Positions 41,032-49,099 of a stretch of 49,142 nucleotides of DNA are shown here, one piece after another (positions within the stretch are counted from its first letter, which is position 1; each line of letters begins with the position of its first letter). This DNA comes from Oscillospiraceae bacterium (GTDB lineage: Bacteria > Bacillota > Clostridia > Oscillospirales > Oscillospiraceae), in assembly GCA_017938625.1 (NCBI GenBank), contig JAGBBD010000024.1, forward strand, positions 1-49,142. The letters are read 5' to 3'. Under the pieces are notes generated by a model. The model was not told the origin of the DNA and did no database searches. It saw only the letters and a list, made by a program, of their open reading frames with translations. The position numbers and the translations under genes were made by a program.

Positions 41032-42186
41032 TTAATCAAGTGCTAAATAATTCCGAACTGCCTGTCGGGCAAGACGGTCTGTTTCCAAGATCTGCTCCAG
41101 AGTTGGATTCTGAATGACCGCAATAGTATCCATGGCATGGCGGATAGAATCGGAGATATCATAGAAGCCGATCTTGTCTGCCAAATATGCTGCCACCGCT
41201 TCTTCATTGGCACCATTGAGCACCACACAAGCCGTACCGCCGATCTTTGCCGCTTCCATTGCCATCTTGAGACACGGGAACGTATCATAATCCGGCTCAG
41301 AAAAGGTCAAAGCGCCCATCGCCAAAAGATCCAGATCTGCTGCAGGGCTGGGCACCCGGTTGGGATAAGTCAGAGCCAATTGGATGGGAATACGCATATC
41401 CGGCGTACCAAGCTGCGCCATCACTGCACCATCAGTATACTCCACAAGAGAGTGAACGATGCTCTGACGATGAACAACAACAGAGATCTTTTCAGGCGGC
41501 ATCTCATAAAGACGCATGGCTTCAATAAATTCCAAACCTTTGTTGAGCAATGTCGCACAGTCAATGGTGATCTTGGGTCCCATTTTCCAGTTGGGATGCT
41601 TGAGCGCATCATCTTTTTTTGCTGTCCTCAACTGCTCCCTTGTCATACCGTAGAACGCGCCGCCGGAAGCTGTCAGAATCAGCCGTTTCACTTCCGTTTT
41701 ATCGTGACAGCCCATCAGGCACTGGAAGATCGCGGAATGTTCAGAATCCACCGGGATGATCTGTGCTCCATGTTCCCGCGCCTGTGCCATAACAAGTTCA
41801 CCGCCGCAGACCAAGGTCTCCTTGTTAGCAAGACCAATGCGCTTGCCTGCCTTGCAGGCTTCAAGGGTCGGCTCCAGACCCATCATGCCCACAACGGCAG
41901 TAATCACCGTATCGGCTTCTTCAATAGAAGCTGCTCGAAGCAGCCCTTCTCTGCCATACAGTATCTCGATCTTCTGCTCACCAAGGGCAGCACGAAGTTT
42001 TACGGCAAGCTCCTGTGTCGCCATAACAGCCAAGAGCGGCTGATACTTTTTGCACTGCTGCACCATAAGCTCCAGTTTGCTGCCACAGGTCAAAGCCACT
42101 ACTCGTACACCAAGCTGATCCACAACATCCAAAGTCTGACGCCCAATAGAGCCGGTAGAGCCAAGTATGGAAATCGTCTTTGTCAT
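41032..42186 (-). CDS. dxr: 1-deoxy-D-xylulose 5-phosphate reductoisomerase
   Basis: A 384-residue NADPH-dependent enzyme of the second MEP-pathway step. The nucleotide motif GSTGSIGRQTL opens the protein. The active-site segments are LANKETLVCGG, VDSEHSAIFQ, TASGGAFYG and HPNWKMGPKITID. The size matches the family. I chose the ATG at 42186 (GGAAGTGG upstream), where the conserved strand begins. An in-frame ATG at 42204 overlapping the cdsA stop would add six unconserved residues. Confidence 0.95.
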   Translation of the reverse strand: MTKTISILGSTGSIGRQTLDVVDQLGVRVVALTCGSKLELMVQQCKKYQPLLAVMATQELAVKLRAALGEQKIEILYGREGLLRAASIEEADTVITAVVGMMGLEPTLEACKAGKRIGLANKETLVCGGELVMAQAREHGAQIIPVDSEHSAIFQCLMGCHDKTEVKRLILTASGGAFYGMTREQLRTAKKDDALKHPNWKMGPKITIDCATLLNKGLEFIEAMRLYEMPPEKISVVVHRQSIVHSLVEYTDGAVMAQLGTPDMRIPIQLALTYPNRVPSPAADLDLLAMGALTFSEPDYDTFPCLKMAMEAAKIGGTACVVLNGANEEAVAAYLADKIGFYDISDSIRHAMDTIAVIQNPTLEQILETDRLARQAVRNYLALD

Positions 42187-42200
42187 AATTCCACTTCCAT

Positions 42201-43016
42201 TCAAGCAACGATCAGGGGCAGCAACAGCAACAGTGCCTCTGTCAAAGGAGCAACAAAGCTCATGCTGTCAAAGCGGTCAAGAACACCGCCGTGCCCCGGG
42301 AGCAAGCTGCCATAGTCTTTGATGCCAGTCTGCCGCTTGATGACAGAAAACGCAAGATCACCGATCACACAAGTGACAGAGCCAAGGACACCATATAGGA
42401 TACAGGCTGCATACTGCACTTCCATATGGAAGACAAGATCCAAAATAAGGGTATACAGGAACATCAGCACAATGCCGCCTAAAGCTCCGCCAACAGCGCC
42501 CTCCCAACTTTTCTTGGGGCTGATGATGGGAGCCATTTTATGCTTGCCGATGGCGCAGCCCACAAAATAGGCAGCACTGTCGGTACCGAAGCAAAGCACC
42601 AATGGGATCAGTATGTAATATCTGCCATAATCCATAACACGGATGCGTGTCAAAGCCGAAAGCATCAAAGGCACGATCAAACCTGCAAAAACAGAAATGC
42701 AGACGTTTTGAAAGGACAGCTGGGCATGGGATGCGATCATAAGGCAGACAAGGGCGATCACATAGACCCACAGTCCAATAAGCGCCTCTGCCCAGAACAT
42801 ATCGCCGCTGCACCAGAGCGACACAGTCAGCGCCATAAGCATAGAAACACCGATCAATCGGATATCTTTTACAAGTCCCGTTGCCCAGAGCAGTTCATAG
42901 ACTGCCACAACAGACATGGCAGCGATCAAAAGTGCTGTTGCTATGGGCGGCAGCGCCAGAAGCACCACCAGAAGCAGAGGCAGACCCACAGCTGCCACAA
43001 TAATTCTTGTTTTCAT
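42201..43016 (-). CDS. cdsA: Phosphatidate cytidylyltransferase
   Basis: A 271-residue membrane enzyme making CDP-diacylglycerol from phosphatidate and CTP. At least seven hydrophobic helices are seen, and the C-terminal family signature (SVIKRQTGIKDYG followed by PGHGGVLDRFDS) is complete. The start at 43016 has GGAGGAG eight bases upstream and lies two bases after the uppS stop. The frame stays open 37 codons upstream inside uppS without conservation. Confidence 0.94.
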   Translation of the reverse strand: MKTRIIVAAVGLPLLLVVLLALPPIATALLIAAMSVVAVYELLWATGLVKDIRLIGVSMLMALTVSLWCSGDMFWAEALIGLWVYVIALVCLMIASHAQLSFQNVCISVFAGLIVPLMLSALTRIRVMDYGRYYILIPLVLCFGTDSAAYFVGCAIGKHKMAPIISPKKSWEGAVGGALGGIVLMFLYTLILDLVFHMEVQYAACILYGVLGSVTCVIGDLAFSVIKRQTGIKDYGSLLPGHGGVLDRFDSMSFVAPLTEALLLLLPLIVA

Positions 43017-43017
43017 T

Positions 43018-43761
43018 TCAGACTCCTCCAAATCGGCGGTTGCGCTGATTGAACGCGGAGATCGCCTTTTCCAGTTCCTCCGGCGTATAGTCGGGCCAGA
43101 GAACATCTGTAAAATAGTATTCCGCATATGCCGACTGCCACAACAGGAAATTGGAAATTCTCTGCTCGCCGCTGGGACGAATAATCAAATCGGGATCCGG
43201 CACAGAGCCGGAATACAGCATCTTGCCAAAGGCTTCCTCATCCAGTTCCTCGGGCTTTGCCGCCCCTGCCGTGCACTGTGCGGCAAATGCACGTGCTGCA
43301 CGGACGATCTCATCTCTGCCACCGTAATTCAGACAGATATTGGCTTGGAAACCTTCATACTTCTTAGATATCTGCTTTGTTTTTTCCGCCAGTTCCTGCA
43401 ATTCCGGGCTCAAACGGCTGAGATCTCCAAAGAACTCCAGTTTGATACGATCCTTTTCCATTTTTTCCAGCGCTTCAAACAGGTATTTCTTCAGAAGGCC
43501 CATAATGGCAGAGACCTCTTCTTCGGAACGCTTCCAGTTTTCCGTGGAAAACGCATAGACTGTCAGGTATTCCACACCGATATCTCTGCAATATGTTGCA
43601 ATATTGCGGAACACCTCACTGCCGGCTGCATGGCCTGCCGTTCTGGGAAGTCCGCGCTTGGTCGCCCATCTGCCGTTGCCATCCATGACAATGGCAATGT
43701 GGCGAGGAACAGGACGATCCGCCTGCAGAGACACTTCCTTCTTCTTTCCAAACAATCTCAT
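43018..43761 (-). CDS. uppS: Isoprenyl (undecaprenyl) diphosphate synthase
   Basis: A 247-residue cis-prenyltransferase extending farnesyl diphosphate to the undecaprenyl carrier for cell-wall synthesis. The catalytic Asp is in MDGNGRWA, followed by GHAAGSEVFRNI, TVYAFSTENWKR and the C-terminal RPSGEQRISNFLLWQ. GAGGTGATGCT precedes the ATG. It links the isoprenoid genes of this run to peptidoglycan synthesis. Confidence 0.96.
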   Translation of the reverse strand: MRLFGKKKEVSLQADRPVPRHIAIVMDGNGRWATKRGLPRTAGHAAGSEVFRNIATYCRDIGVEYLTVYAFSTENWKRSEEEVSAIMGLLKKYLFEALEKMEKDRIKLEFFGDLSRLSPELQELAEKTKQISKKYEGFQANICLNYGGRDEIVRAARAFAAQCTAGAAKPEELDEEAFGKMLYSGSVPDPDLIIRPSGEQRISNFLLWQSAYAEYYFTDVLWPDYTPEELEKAISAFNQRNRRFGGV

Positions 43762-43778
43762 AGCATCACCTCATATAA

Positions 43779-43820
43779 ACCCTCCCCCTGAATAAATCCG
43801 CACTTACTCAAGGGGAGGGT
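43779..43820 (-). other. Hairpin between frr and uppS
   Basis: A 9-bp GC-rich repeat ACCCTCCCC (43779-43787) with GGGGAGGGT (43812-43820) and a 24-base loop. In the minus direction it is followed by TTTATAT. It may be a weak terminator or attenuator that lowers expression of uppS and the genes after it. Confidence 0.45.
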
Positions 43821-43835
43821 CCTATTTTGATGAGA

Positions 43836-44384
43836 TCAGATCTCCATCAGTTCTTTTTCTTTCTTAGCGCACTGCTCGTCGACCTTTTTGATATACTTGT
43901 CGGTCAATTCCTGCAGATCCTTCTCGTACTTCTTCTGATCATCCTCCGTGATCTCGCTCTTCTTGACAGCCTTCTTAATGGCATCCATGCCATCACGGCG
44001 AATGTTGCGCACAGCGACCTTCGCATCTTCGGCGTACTTCTTCACCTGCTTGGTCAGATCCTTACGACGTTCTTCCGTCAGCTGAGGGAAGACCAGACGA
44101 ATAATTCTGCCATCGTTCTGAGGATTAATGCCCAGATCAGAGACCTGAATGGCTTTTTCGATCGCCTTAAGCAGGCTGCCGTCCCAAGGCTGGATGACCA
44201 GAGTTCTGGGATCGGGGGAAGAAATGGCAGCAACCTGACCAATAGGGGTATCCACACCGTAGTATTCCACGCTGATCAGATCCAAGACCTGAGAGTTGGC
44301 GCGACCTGCACGGACAGCACCAAACTGGCTGTTCAAGACCTCAATGGTCTTTTCCATTTTTCTGGTATATTCCTTAAAATCCAT
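43836..44384 (-). CDS. frr: Ribosome recycling factor
   Basis: A 182-residue RRF that, with EF-G, splits post-termination ribosomes. The family signatures are present: VRAGRANSQVLD, the PLxSIP-like linker region TPIGQVAAISSPDPRTLVIQPWD, and a long C-terminal helix rich in Lys/Glu. Its ribosome binding site AAGGAGGAA is formed by the last codons of pyrH. Confidence 0.96.
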   Translation of the reverse strand: MDFKEYTRKMEKTIEVLNSQFGAVRAGRANSQVLDLISVEYYGVDTPIGQVAAISSPDPRTLVIQPWDGSLLKAIEKAIQVSDLGINPQNDGRIIRLVFPQLTEERRKDLTKQVKKYAEDAKVAVRNIRRDGMDAIKKAVKKSEITEDDQKKYEKDLQELTDKYIKKVDEQCAKKEKELMEI

Positions 44385-44385
44385 A

Positions 44386-45108
44386 TTAAAATTCCTCCTT
44401 GACAGTTGTTCCGATCTGCTCGCCCATGACGACGCGCAGGATATTTTCAGGGTCTTTCAGTGCAAAGAGCACAATGGGGATATGGTTGTCCATAGAAAGA
44501 GAGGTCGCAGTTGTATCCATAACAGCAAGGTGCTTTGCAAGGACCTCATCATATGTAATGTGGTCATACTTGACGGCGGCCGGATCCTTCTTGGGGTCTG
44601 CAGAATAAACGCCGTCAATGTTCTTGGCGAGCAAAATGGCATCTGCCTCGATCTCCGCAGCACGCAGGACTGCACCGGTATCTGTAGAGAAATAAGGGTT
44701 GCCTGTACCGCAGCCAAAAATCACCACTCTGCCCTTTTCCAGATGACGGATGGCTTTGCCTCGAATATAAGGCTCTGCAATGGCATTCATGGCAATCGCA
44801 GTCTGCACACGAACAGGAACATCACGCTGCTCTAAACAATCGGCAACAGCCAAGGCGTTGATAACCGTCGCCAGCATACCCATGTGGTCAGCACGGGTGC
44901 GCTCCATGCGGTCACCGCCGTCCTTCAGACCGCGCCAGAAGTTGCCGCCGCCGACGACGACACCCACCTGAACACCGACCTCAACACACTTTTTGATCAC
45001 ATCACAAACCTGACCGATCACTTCAAAGTCCAGGCCGCGGTGCTGATCGCCGGCAAGCGCCTCGCCGGAGACCTTAAGTAAGATTCTCTTATACTTCGGT
45101 TCACTCAT
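44386..45108 (-). CDS. pyrH: UMP kinase
   Basis: A 240-residue hexameric UMP kinase of the amino-acid kinase fold, making UDP for RNA, wall and DNA precursors. Motifs: [24 protein letters not shown], a [14 protein letters not shown] segment and [14 protein letters not shown]. Start at ATG 45108 with AGGAG 12 bases upstream. GTG at 45120 in the same frame is the alternative. It is the first gene of the minus-strand run. The rpsB and tsf genes that usually precede pyrH are absent. Confidence 0.95.
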   Translation of the reverse strand: MSEPKYKRILLKVSGEALAGDQHRGLDFEVIGQVCDVIKKCVEVGVQVGVVVGGGNFWRGLKDGGDRMERTRADHMGMLATVINALAVADCLEQRDVPVRVQTAIAMNAIAEPYIRGKAIRHLEKGRVVIFGCGTGNPYFSTDTGAVLRAAEIEADAILLAKNIDGVYSADPKKDPAAVKYDHITYDEVLAKHLAVMDTTATSLSMDNHIPIVLFALKDPENILRVVMGEQIGTTVKEEF

Positions 45109-45251
45109 ACAAGATGACACTCCTCACTCTTTATTCCCATCTATTTTATATGATAATCGCCAATTTGGAAAGAGTAAATTTCAATGTTTTTAGTTTCTTT
45201 ACAAAAAATTTTAAGTTGCACAAAATTTTCCCATCTTTTTTGTATTCCTCG

Positions 45252-45280
45252 TTGCGAAAGCAAAAAAAATCGGTTATAAT
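45252..45280 (+). promoter_or_regulatory. Consensus promoter for glnS
   Basis: TTGCGA (45252-45257), 17-base A-rich spacer, TATAAT (45275-45280). The AT-rich region 45121-45314 between pyrH and glnS shows no T-box or other leader structure that I can recognise. Confidence 0.85.
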
Positions 45281-45314
45281 CTTCAGTTAGAAAAGCTACG
45301 AGAGGATGTGCTTT

Positions 45315-47003
45315 ATGGCAGAAGAAATCAAAGCGGTAGAATCTCAGAATTTTATCCATGCATTTATCACCGAGGACATCGGTCCCGGCGGACAATATGA
45401 AGGGATGCAGGTACACACCCGTTTCCCGCCCGAACCCAACGGTTACCTGCATATCGGACACTGCAAGGCACTGTGCATCGACTTTGGCACAGCAGAAAAG
45501 TTCGGTGGTCTCTGCAATCTGCGTATGGACGACACAAATCCCACCAAGGAAGATGTGGAATTTGTTCACGCTATTCAGGAAGATATCCACTGGCTGGGCT
45601 TTGACTGGGGCGACCGTTTCTTCTATGGTTCGGATTACTTTGAAAAGGACTATGAGTTCGCAGTGGAGCTGATCAAAAAAGGACTGGCTTATGTCTGTGA
45701 ACTGACTCCCGAACAGTTCGCTGAGTATCGCGGTGACACGACCACTCCTGCAAGATCTCCCTACCGTGATCGCCCCATTGAAGAGAGTCTGGATCTGTTC
45801 GCACGGATGCGTGCCGGTGAGTTCCCCGACAATGCCATGACCCTGCGTGCCAAGATCGATCTTGCCTCCGGCAACTTCAATATGCGCGATCCTGTTATCT
45901 ACAGAATTCGTCATATGCATCACCATCGTCAGGGCGACAAGTGGTGCATCTATCCCATGTATGACTTTGCCCATCCCATTCAGGATGCGTTGGAAGGCAT
46001 CACCCACTCCCTGTGCTCTCTGGAATTTGAAAACCATCGTCCCCTGTACAACTGGGTGATCGACAATGTTTCCGTTCCCAGCCATCCCAGACAGATCGAG
46101 TTCGCAAGACTGGGCATTGATCACACCGTTCTGAGCAAGCGCAAGCTGCGCGCCTTGGTAGAAAACGGTTATGTGTCCGGATGGGATGATCCCAGAATGC
46201 CCACCCTGTGCGGTCTGCGACGCCGTGGCTACACCCCCGCTTCCATCCGCAATTTCTGTGAGCGTGTTGGTGTTGCCAAGAGCCCCAATACCATTCCTTA
46301 TGCATTCCTGGAGTTCTGTCTGCGTGAGGATCTGAACGAAAGTGCACAGCGCGTTATGGCAGTGCTCAAGCCCATCAAGCTGACCATCACCAACTACCCA
46401 GAAGGTCAGTCCGAGACTGTCACCGTTGAAAACAATCCCAACCGTCCCGAAGACGGCACCCGCGAAGTCACCTTCTCCCGCAATCTGTGGATCGAGGCTG
46501 ATGACTTCCTGGCAGAGCCCATTCCCAAGTATAAGCGTCTGTATCCCAATGGTCCCGAGTGCCGTCTGAAGGGTGCTTATCTGATCCAGTGCACCGGCTA
46601 CAACACCGATGAAAACGGCAATGTAACCGAAGTTCTGGCTACCTATGATCCCGAGTCCCGCGGCGGTGATCCTGCAGACGGACGCAAGGTCAAGGGCGCT
46701 ACCATTCACTGGGTCGACTCTGAGACCTGCATTGATGCAGAGGTGCGTCAGTACGACAATCTGTTCGATGACCCCGATCCCGATGCCGCAGGCAAGGACT
46801 TCCTCGCTTGTCTGAACCCCAACTCTCTGGAAGTTCTGACCGGCTGCAAGGTGGAAGCCGCTCTGGGTAACACACAGCCCGCCGATCGCTTCCAGTTCAT
46901 GCGTGTTGGTTATTTCTGTGCCGATTCCAAGGACTCCAAGCCCGGTAACCTTGTGTTTAACCGCGCAGTTTCCCTGAAGGACAGCTTCAAACCCGGTAAA
47001 TAA
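45315..47003 (+). CDS. glnS: Glutaminyl-tRNA synthetase
   Basis: A 562-residue class Ic synthetase charging tRNA-Gln directly. The HIGH motif is in PPEPNGYLHIGHCK, the KMSKS-like loop is VLSKRKL, and the QNFIH start and the C-terminal beta-barrel anticodon domain (from about 340) are standard. Many Firmicutes lack GlnS and use the amidotransferase route, but GlnS is known in several Clostridia, where it is generally thought to have been acquired. GC-ending preferred codons suggest high expression. AGAGGA lies nine bases before the ATG at 45315. An ATG three codons upstream has no site. Confidence 0.96.
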   Translation: MAEEIKAVESQNFIHAFITEDIGPGGQYEGMQVHTRFPPEPNGYLHIGHCKALCIDFGTAEKFGGLCNLRMDDTNPTKEDVEFVHAIQEDIHWLGFDWGDRFFYGSDYFEKDYEFAVELIKKGLAYVCELTPEQFAEYRGDTTTPARSPYRDRPIEESLDLFARMRAGEFPDNAMTLRAKIDLASGNFNMRDPVIYRIRHMHHHRQGDKWCIYPMYDFAHPIQDALEGITHSLCSLEFENHRPLYNWVIDNVSVPSHPRQIEFARLGIDHTVLSKRKLRALVENGYVSGWDDPRMPTLCGLRRRGYTPASIRNFCERVGVAKSPNTIPYAFLEFCLREDLNESAQRVMAVLKPIKLTITNYPEGQSETVTVENNPNRPEDGTREVTFSRNLWIEADDFLAEPIPKYKRLYPNGPECRLKGAYLIQCTGYNTDENGNVTEVLATYDPESRGGDPADGRKVKGATIHWVDSETCIDAEVRQYDNLFDDPDPDAAGKDFLACLNPNSLEVLTGCKVEAALGNTQPADRFQFMRVGYFCADSKDSKPGNLVFNRAVSLKDSFKPGK

Positions 47004-47010
47004 GATAAAT

Positions 47011-47043
47011 AAAAACAGAGGCATCCCGGATGCCTCTGTTTTT
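47011..47043. terminator. Bidirectional terminator between glnS and the TrmB fusion
   Basis: A stem of about 14 bp centred on CCC (from AACAGAGGCATC at 47014 to 47038) with A run before and T run after. It serves both convergent genes. Confidence 0.88.
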
Positions 47044-47045
47044 CA

Positions 47046-48485
47046 TTACTCAGCGTATTTTCCCAAAGCGCCGCCAGCTGCGTTGCCAAGAATCTCAATA
47101 CCCTTAGCGCTGTAGTGACCTGCCACATAGGGGTTCATATACTCAGGCTCTTTGTTAAGCTCTTCCGCGATCTTTGTGAGCATGATAAAATCAGGATTTT
47201 CGTCACACAGTTCTTCCTGTGCCTGCATGATCTGCAGATCCCGCTCATCATTGGTAAAGCGCCCAACCCTGATCACAGCAAAACGCTCAGCGCCAAAGTC
47301 TTTCATGCAGGACTGTGCCAGCTGTGCCAGTTTCTGCTTATAGGTATCTTTTGATGTGCCGCTGATGGCATCACTTTCACCCTGCAGCCAGACCACATAA
47401 ATGTGTCCAATGGTGTGCTCGCGCTTCGCCTTCTTGATGGCTGCATTGGCTTTCTGTACCAAAGTGCTGTAGATCTCCGCACCCGGCGCCCACTGATCGA
47501 TCACGCTGCTGCCCTTAGCGGTATGGACAGCGAGAACGCTGGTTTCTCTCTGATCGATATAGGCTCTGCAGAAAGAAGGTACCAGATTTGTGTTGCCATA
47601 GCAGGATGCGCCAAAGACATGATCCTTAAGCCAGGCAGGGATCTGATCTCCACTCTCCAGTGCCCATCCCTCGCTGCCGTCAAACTTGATATTTTCACCC
47701 ACGGGGTTGCGCAAAGGCACGATTTTATTGGTCAGCCACTTATACTCATAGGCATCCTTGACCGTTTCTGCCTCGGACAGGCGCTCGGTCTCGCCCTGCA
47801 TATTACTCTGCCCTGCAAAGATGATCACATCCATGGTATTGGCAGGCTTGCTGCGGACGATGCACTCACAGCGGTTGATGGGCGTCCCCAGATTATAGAA
47901 CTTTTCTTCGTAGCCGGTCATAATGCCAACAGGCCCGTTCTCATGCAGATTTCTTGTCACGTTGCGCATTTCCAGATCGCAGCGCGCGAACTCTTCCAGA
48001 GAAAACTCAAACAGCTTTGCATTGTCCGTCTTGAAGTGTATCTGTCCACCCAGCTTCAGCACACGGCGGTATTTATCAAGGAAGGTGTGATATGTCAGAC
48101 GACGCTTGGCATTTTTGCTTCTGGGCCAGGGGTCGCAGAAGTTGATGTACAGAAGATCCAGTTCGCTCTCTTCAAAGAAGTTTTCGATCTCCGCCACGTC
48201 CATGGAAATGAAGAACACATTTTTAAGGCCCATCGCCTTTGCCTTTTCCATGCCCACGACCATGGCATCCTTGACGATCTCTACTGCGATCAAAAGCATA
48301 TCCGGCTCTGCGGCAGCAGTTTCCACTGTGAATTTTCCTTTTCCACAGCCTACTTCCACACGCAGCTGGCTGCAGTCGGGCTTCAGTTCGCGCCATCGAC
48401 CTTTGTAAGTCTCAGGATTCTGAATCCAGTATTCACTGCAGGCATCCATTCTGGACTGCAGATTGTTTTTCTTTCGCATTCTCAT
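47046..48485 (-). CDS. trmB: Fusion: tRNA (guanine-N7-)-methyltransferase TrmB plus SASA/DUF303 acetylesterase-like domain
   Basis: A single 479-residue frame. Residues 1-212 are a complete TrmB, which makes m7G46 in the tRNA variable loop: SAM motif VEVGCGKGKF, INFCDPWPRSKNAKRRL, GGQIHFKTDN and the C-terminal TGYEEKFYNLGTPINRCE. Residues 218-479 are a SASA (sialate O-acetylesterase, DUF303, CE6-like) SGNH hydrolase: FAGQSNMQGE with Ser227, AKGSSVIDQW, WLQGESD (366-372) and GHYSAKG with His457. The Asp expected three residues before that His is Val454. No ribosome binding site precedes the internal ATG (47834), and no stop separates the halves. There is no signal peptide, so both domains are cytoplasmic. 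The start follows GGGGGAAAG. TrmB alone is normally about 215 residues. Confidence 0.88.
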   Translation of the reverse strand: MRMRKKNNLQSRMDACSEYWIQNPETYKGRWRELKPDCSQLRVEVGCGKGKFTVETAAAEPDMLLIAVEIVKDAMVVGMEKAKAMGLKNVFFISMDVAEIENFFEESELDLLYINFCDPWPRSKNAKRRLTYHTFLDKYRRVLKLGGQIHFKTDNAKLFEFSLEEFARCDLEMRNVTRNLHENGPVGIMTGYEEKFYNLGTPINRCECIVRSKPANTMDVIIFAGQSNMQGETERLSEAETVKDAYEYKWLTNKIVPLRNPVGENIKFDGSEGWALESGDQIPAWLKDHVFGASCYGNTNLVPSFCRAYIDQRETSVLAVHTAKGSSVIDQWAPGAEIYSTLVQKANAAIKKAKREHTIGHIYVVWLQGESDAISGTSKDTYKQKLAQLAQSCMKDFGAERFAVIRVGRFTNDERDLQIMQAQEELCDENPDFIMLTKIAEELNKEPEYMNPYVAGHYSAKGIEILGNAAGGALGKYAE

Positions 48486-48562
48486 GGGTCTTTCCCCCGT
48501 CTTTGTAATTTGGTGCATTGATTATATCAAAAAACATTCCCTTGGTAAAGCGTTTTTCTGAC

Positions 48563-48591
48563 TTGCTTTTCACATAACTATCCGTTATAAT
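48563..48591 (+). promoter_or_regulatory. Consensus promoter for the tRNA-Pro locus
   Basis: TTGCTT (48563-48568), 17-base spacer, TATAAT (48586-48591). The predicted start near 48598 lies just before the broken tRNA copy. Confidence 0.8.
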
Positions 48592-48610
48592 AATTCCGCT
48601 GCAGTCAGCT

Positions 48611-48665
48611 CCGGGTTTAGCGAAGTTTGGTATCGCGCTTGGTTTGGGAGAATACGCCCAGCCGG
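48611..48665 (+). pseudogene. Decayed, truncated tRNA-Pro-like copy
   Basis: CCGGGTTTAGCGAAGTTTGG opens a 55-base stretch that matches the intact tRNA-Pro downstream through the acceptor 5' strand, D arm and anticodon 5' half, including the TTTGGGA anticodon loop with TGG. The 3' half of the anticodon stem does not pair, and no T arm or CCA is present. It lies between a strong promoter and the intact gene. Confidence 0.6.
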
Positions 48666-48682
48666 ATAATACAACTTAATAA

Positions 48683-48758
48683 CCGGGTGTAGCGCAGTTG
48701 GTAGCGCGCCTGCTTTGGGAGCAGGATGCCGCAGGTTCGAATCCTGTCACTCGGACCA
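48683..48758 (+). tRNA. tRNA-Pro(TGG)
   Basis: A 76-base cloverleaf. The acceptor CCGGGTG pairs with CACTCGG, and the D arm is GCGC...GCGC. The anticodon stem CCTGC/GCAGG has loop TTTGGGA giving anticodon TGG. The T arm is CAGG-TTCGAAT-CCTG. CCA is encoded. It is expected to read all proline codons through the modified U34. Confidence 0.97.
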
Positions 48759-48768
48759 CCTTTCCTCG

Positions 48769-48796
48769 AAAAACCGCCTTTTTAGGCGGTTTTTCT
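48769..48796 (+). terminator. Terminator of tRNA-Pro
   Basis: An 11-bp stem AAAAACCGCCT (48769-48779) with AGGCGGTTTTT (48784-48794), ending in T residues. Confidence 0.85.
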
Positions 48797-48968
48797 GCGT
48801 TAAAAGTTCGATTTTTAGAGTGCGCTTGACCACATTCCAACTGTAATCTGAGAGGTAAAATGGTGGTTTTGGTCACGGTGCAGAAGAACTCCGAAATCAG
48901 CAAAATCCCTAACCCATCCCTAACGGTAAGCGAAACCTCAAAAATTCGCATATCGGGTGATGCGGCGA
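48797..48968. other. Intergenic stretch without a recognised gene
   Basis: The 341 bases between the tRNA-Pro and the final ORF hold no convincing coding region. An ORF on the minus strand across the tRNA is an artefact. A short direct repeat of CCCTAAC occurs near 48907-48923. I recognise no RNA gene here. Confidence 0.5.
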
Positions 48969-48997
48969 TTGAAATTGAATGTAATCTTCACTATAAT
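48969..48997 (+). promoter_or_regulatory. Consensus promoter upstream of the final partial gene
   Basis: TTGAAA (48969-48974), 17-base spacer, TATAAT (48992-48997), giving a leader of about 95 bases. Confidence 0.75.
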
Positions 48998-49043
48998 AAA
49001 TTGTGACAGGAATCCCATGCGTGGACATGATTCTTACCGATAT

Positions 49044-49057
49044 AATTTCGCGAAATT
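49044..49057. promoter_or_regulatory. Palindrome overlapping a second -10-like element
   Basis: AATTTCGCGAAATT is a perfect 14-base palindrome whose first bases are the end of a TATAAT at 49041-49046. It is a candidate operator in the leader of the ORF starting at 49100. Confidence 0.4.
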
Positions 49058-49099
49058 TACAACCTCTTTTATAGAGCAGAAAAGGAGGTACAACCATAT

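Noticed and set aside
45141-47024. A 627-residue open frame antisense to glnS
   Set aside because: It is the complement of a highly codon-biased gene, has no family motif and no ribosome binding site. GlnS is certain on the other strand.
47820-47850. The possibility that the SASA domain is a separate gene starting at the internal ATG 47834
   Set aside because: The 20 bases upstream hold no purine-rich site, and the frame is continuous with TrmB.
48676-48951. A 91-residue ORF on the minus strand over the tRNA-Pro
   Set aside because: Its C-terminal part (TGFEPAASCSQSRRATN) is the well-known artefact of translating the complement of a tRNA gene.
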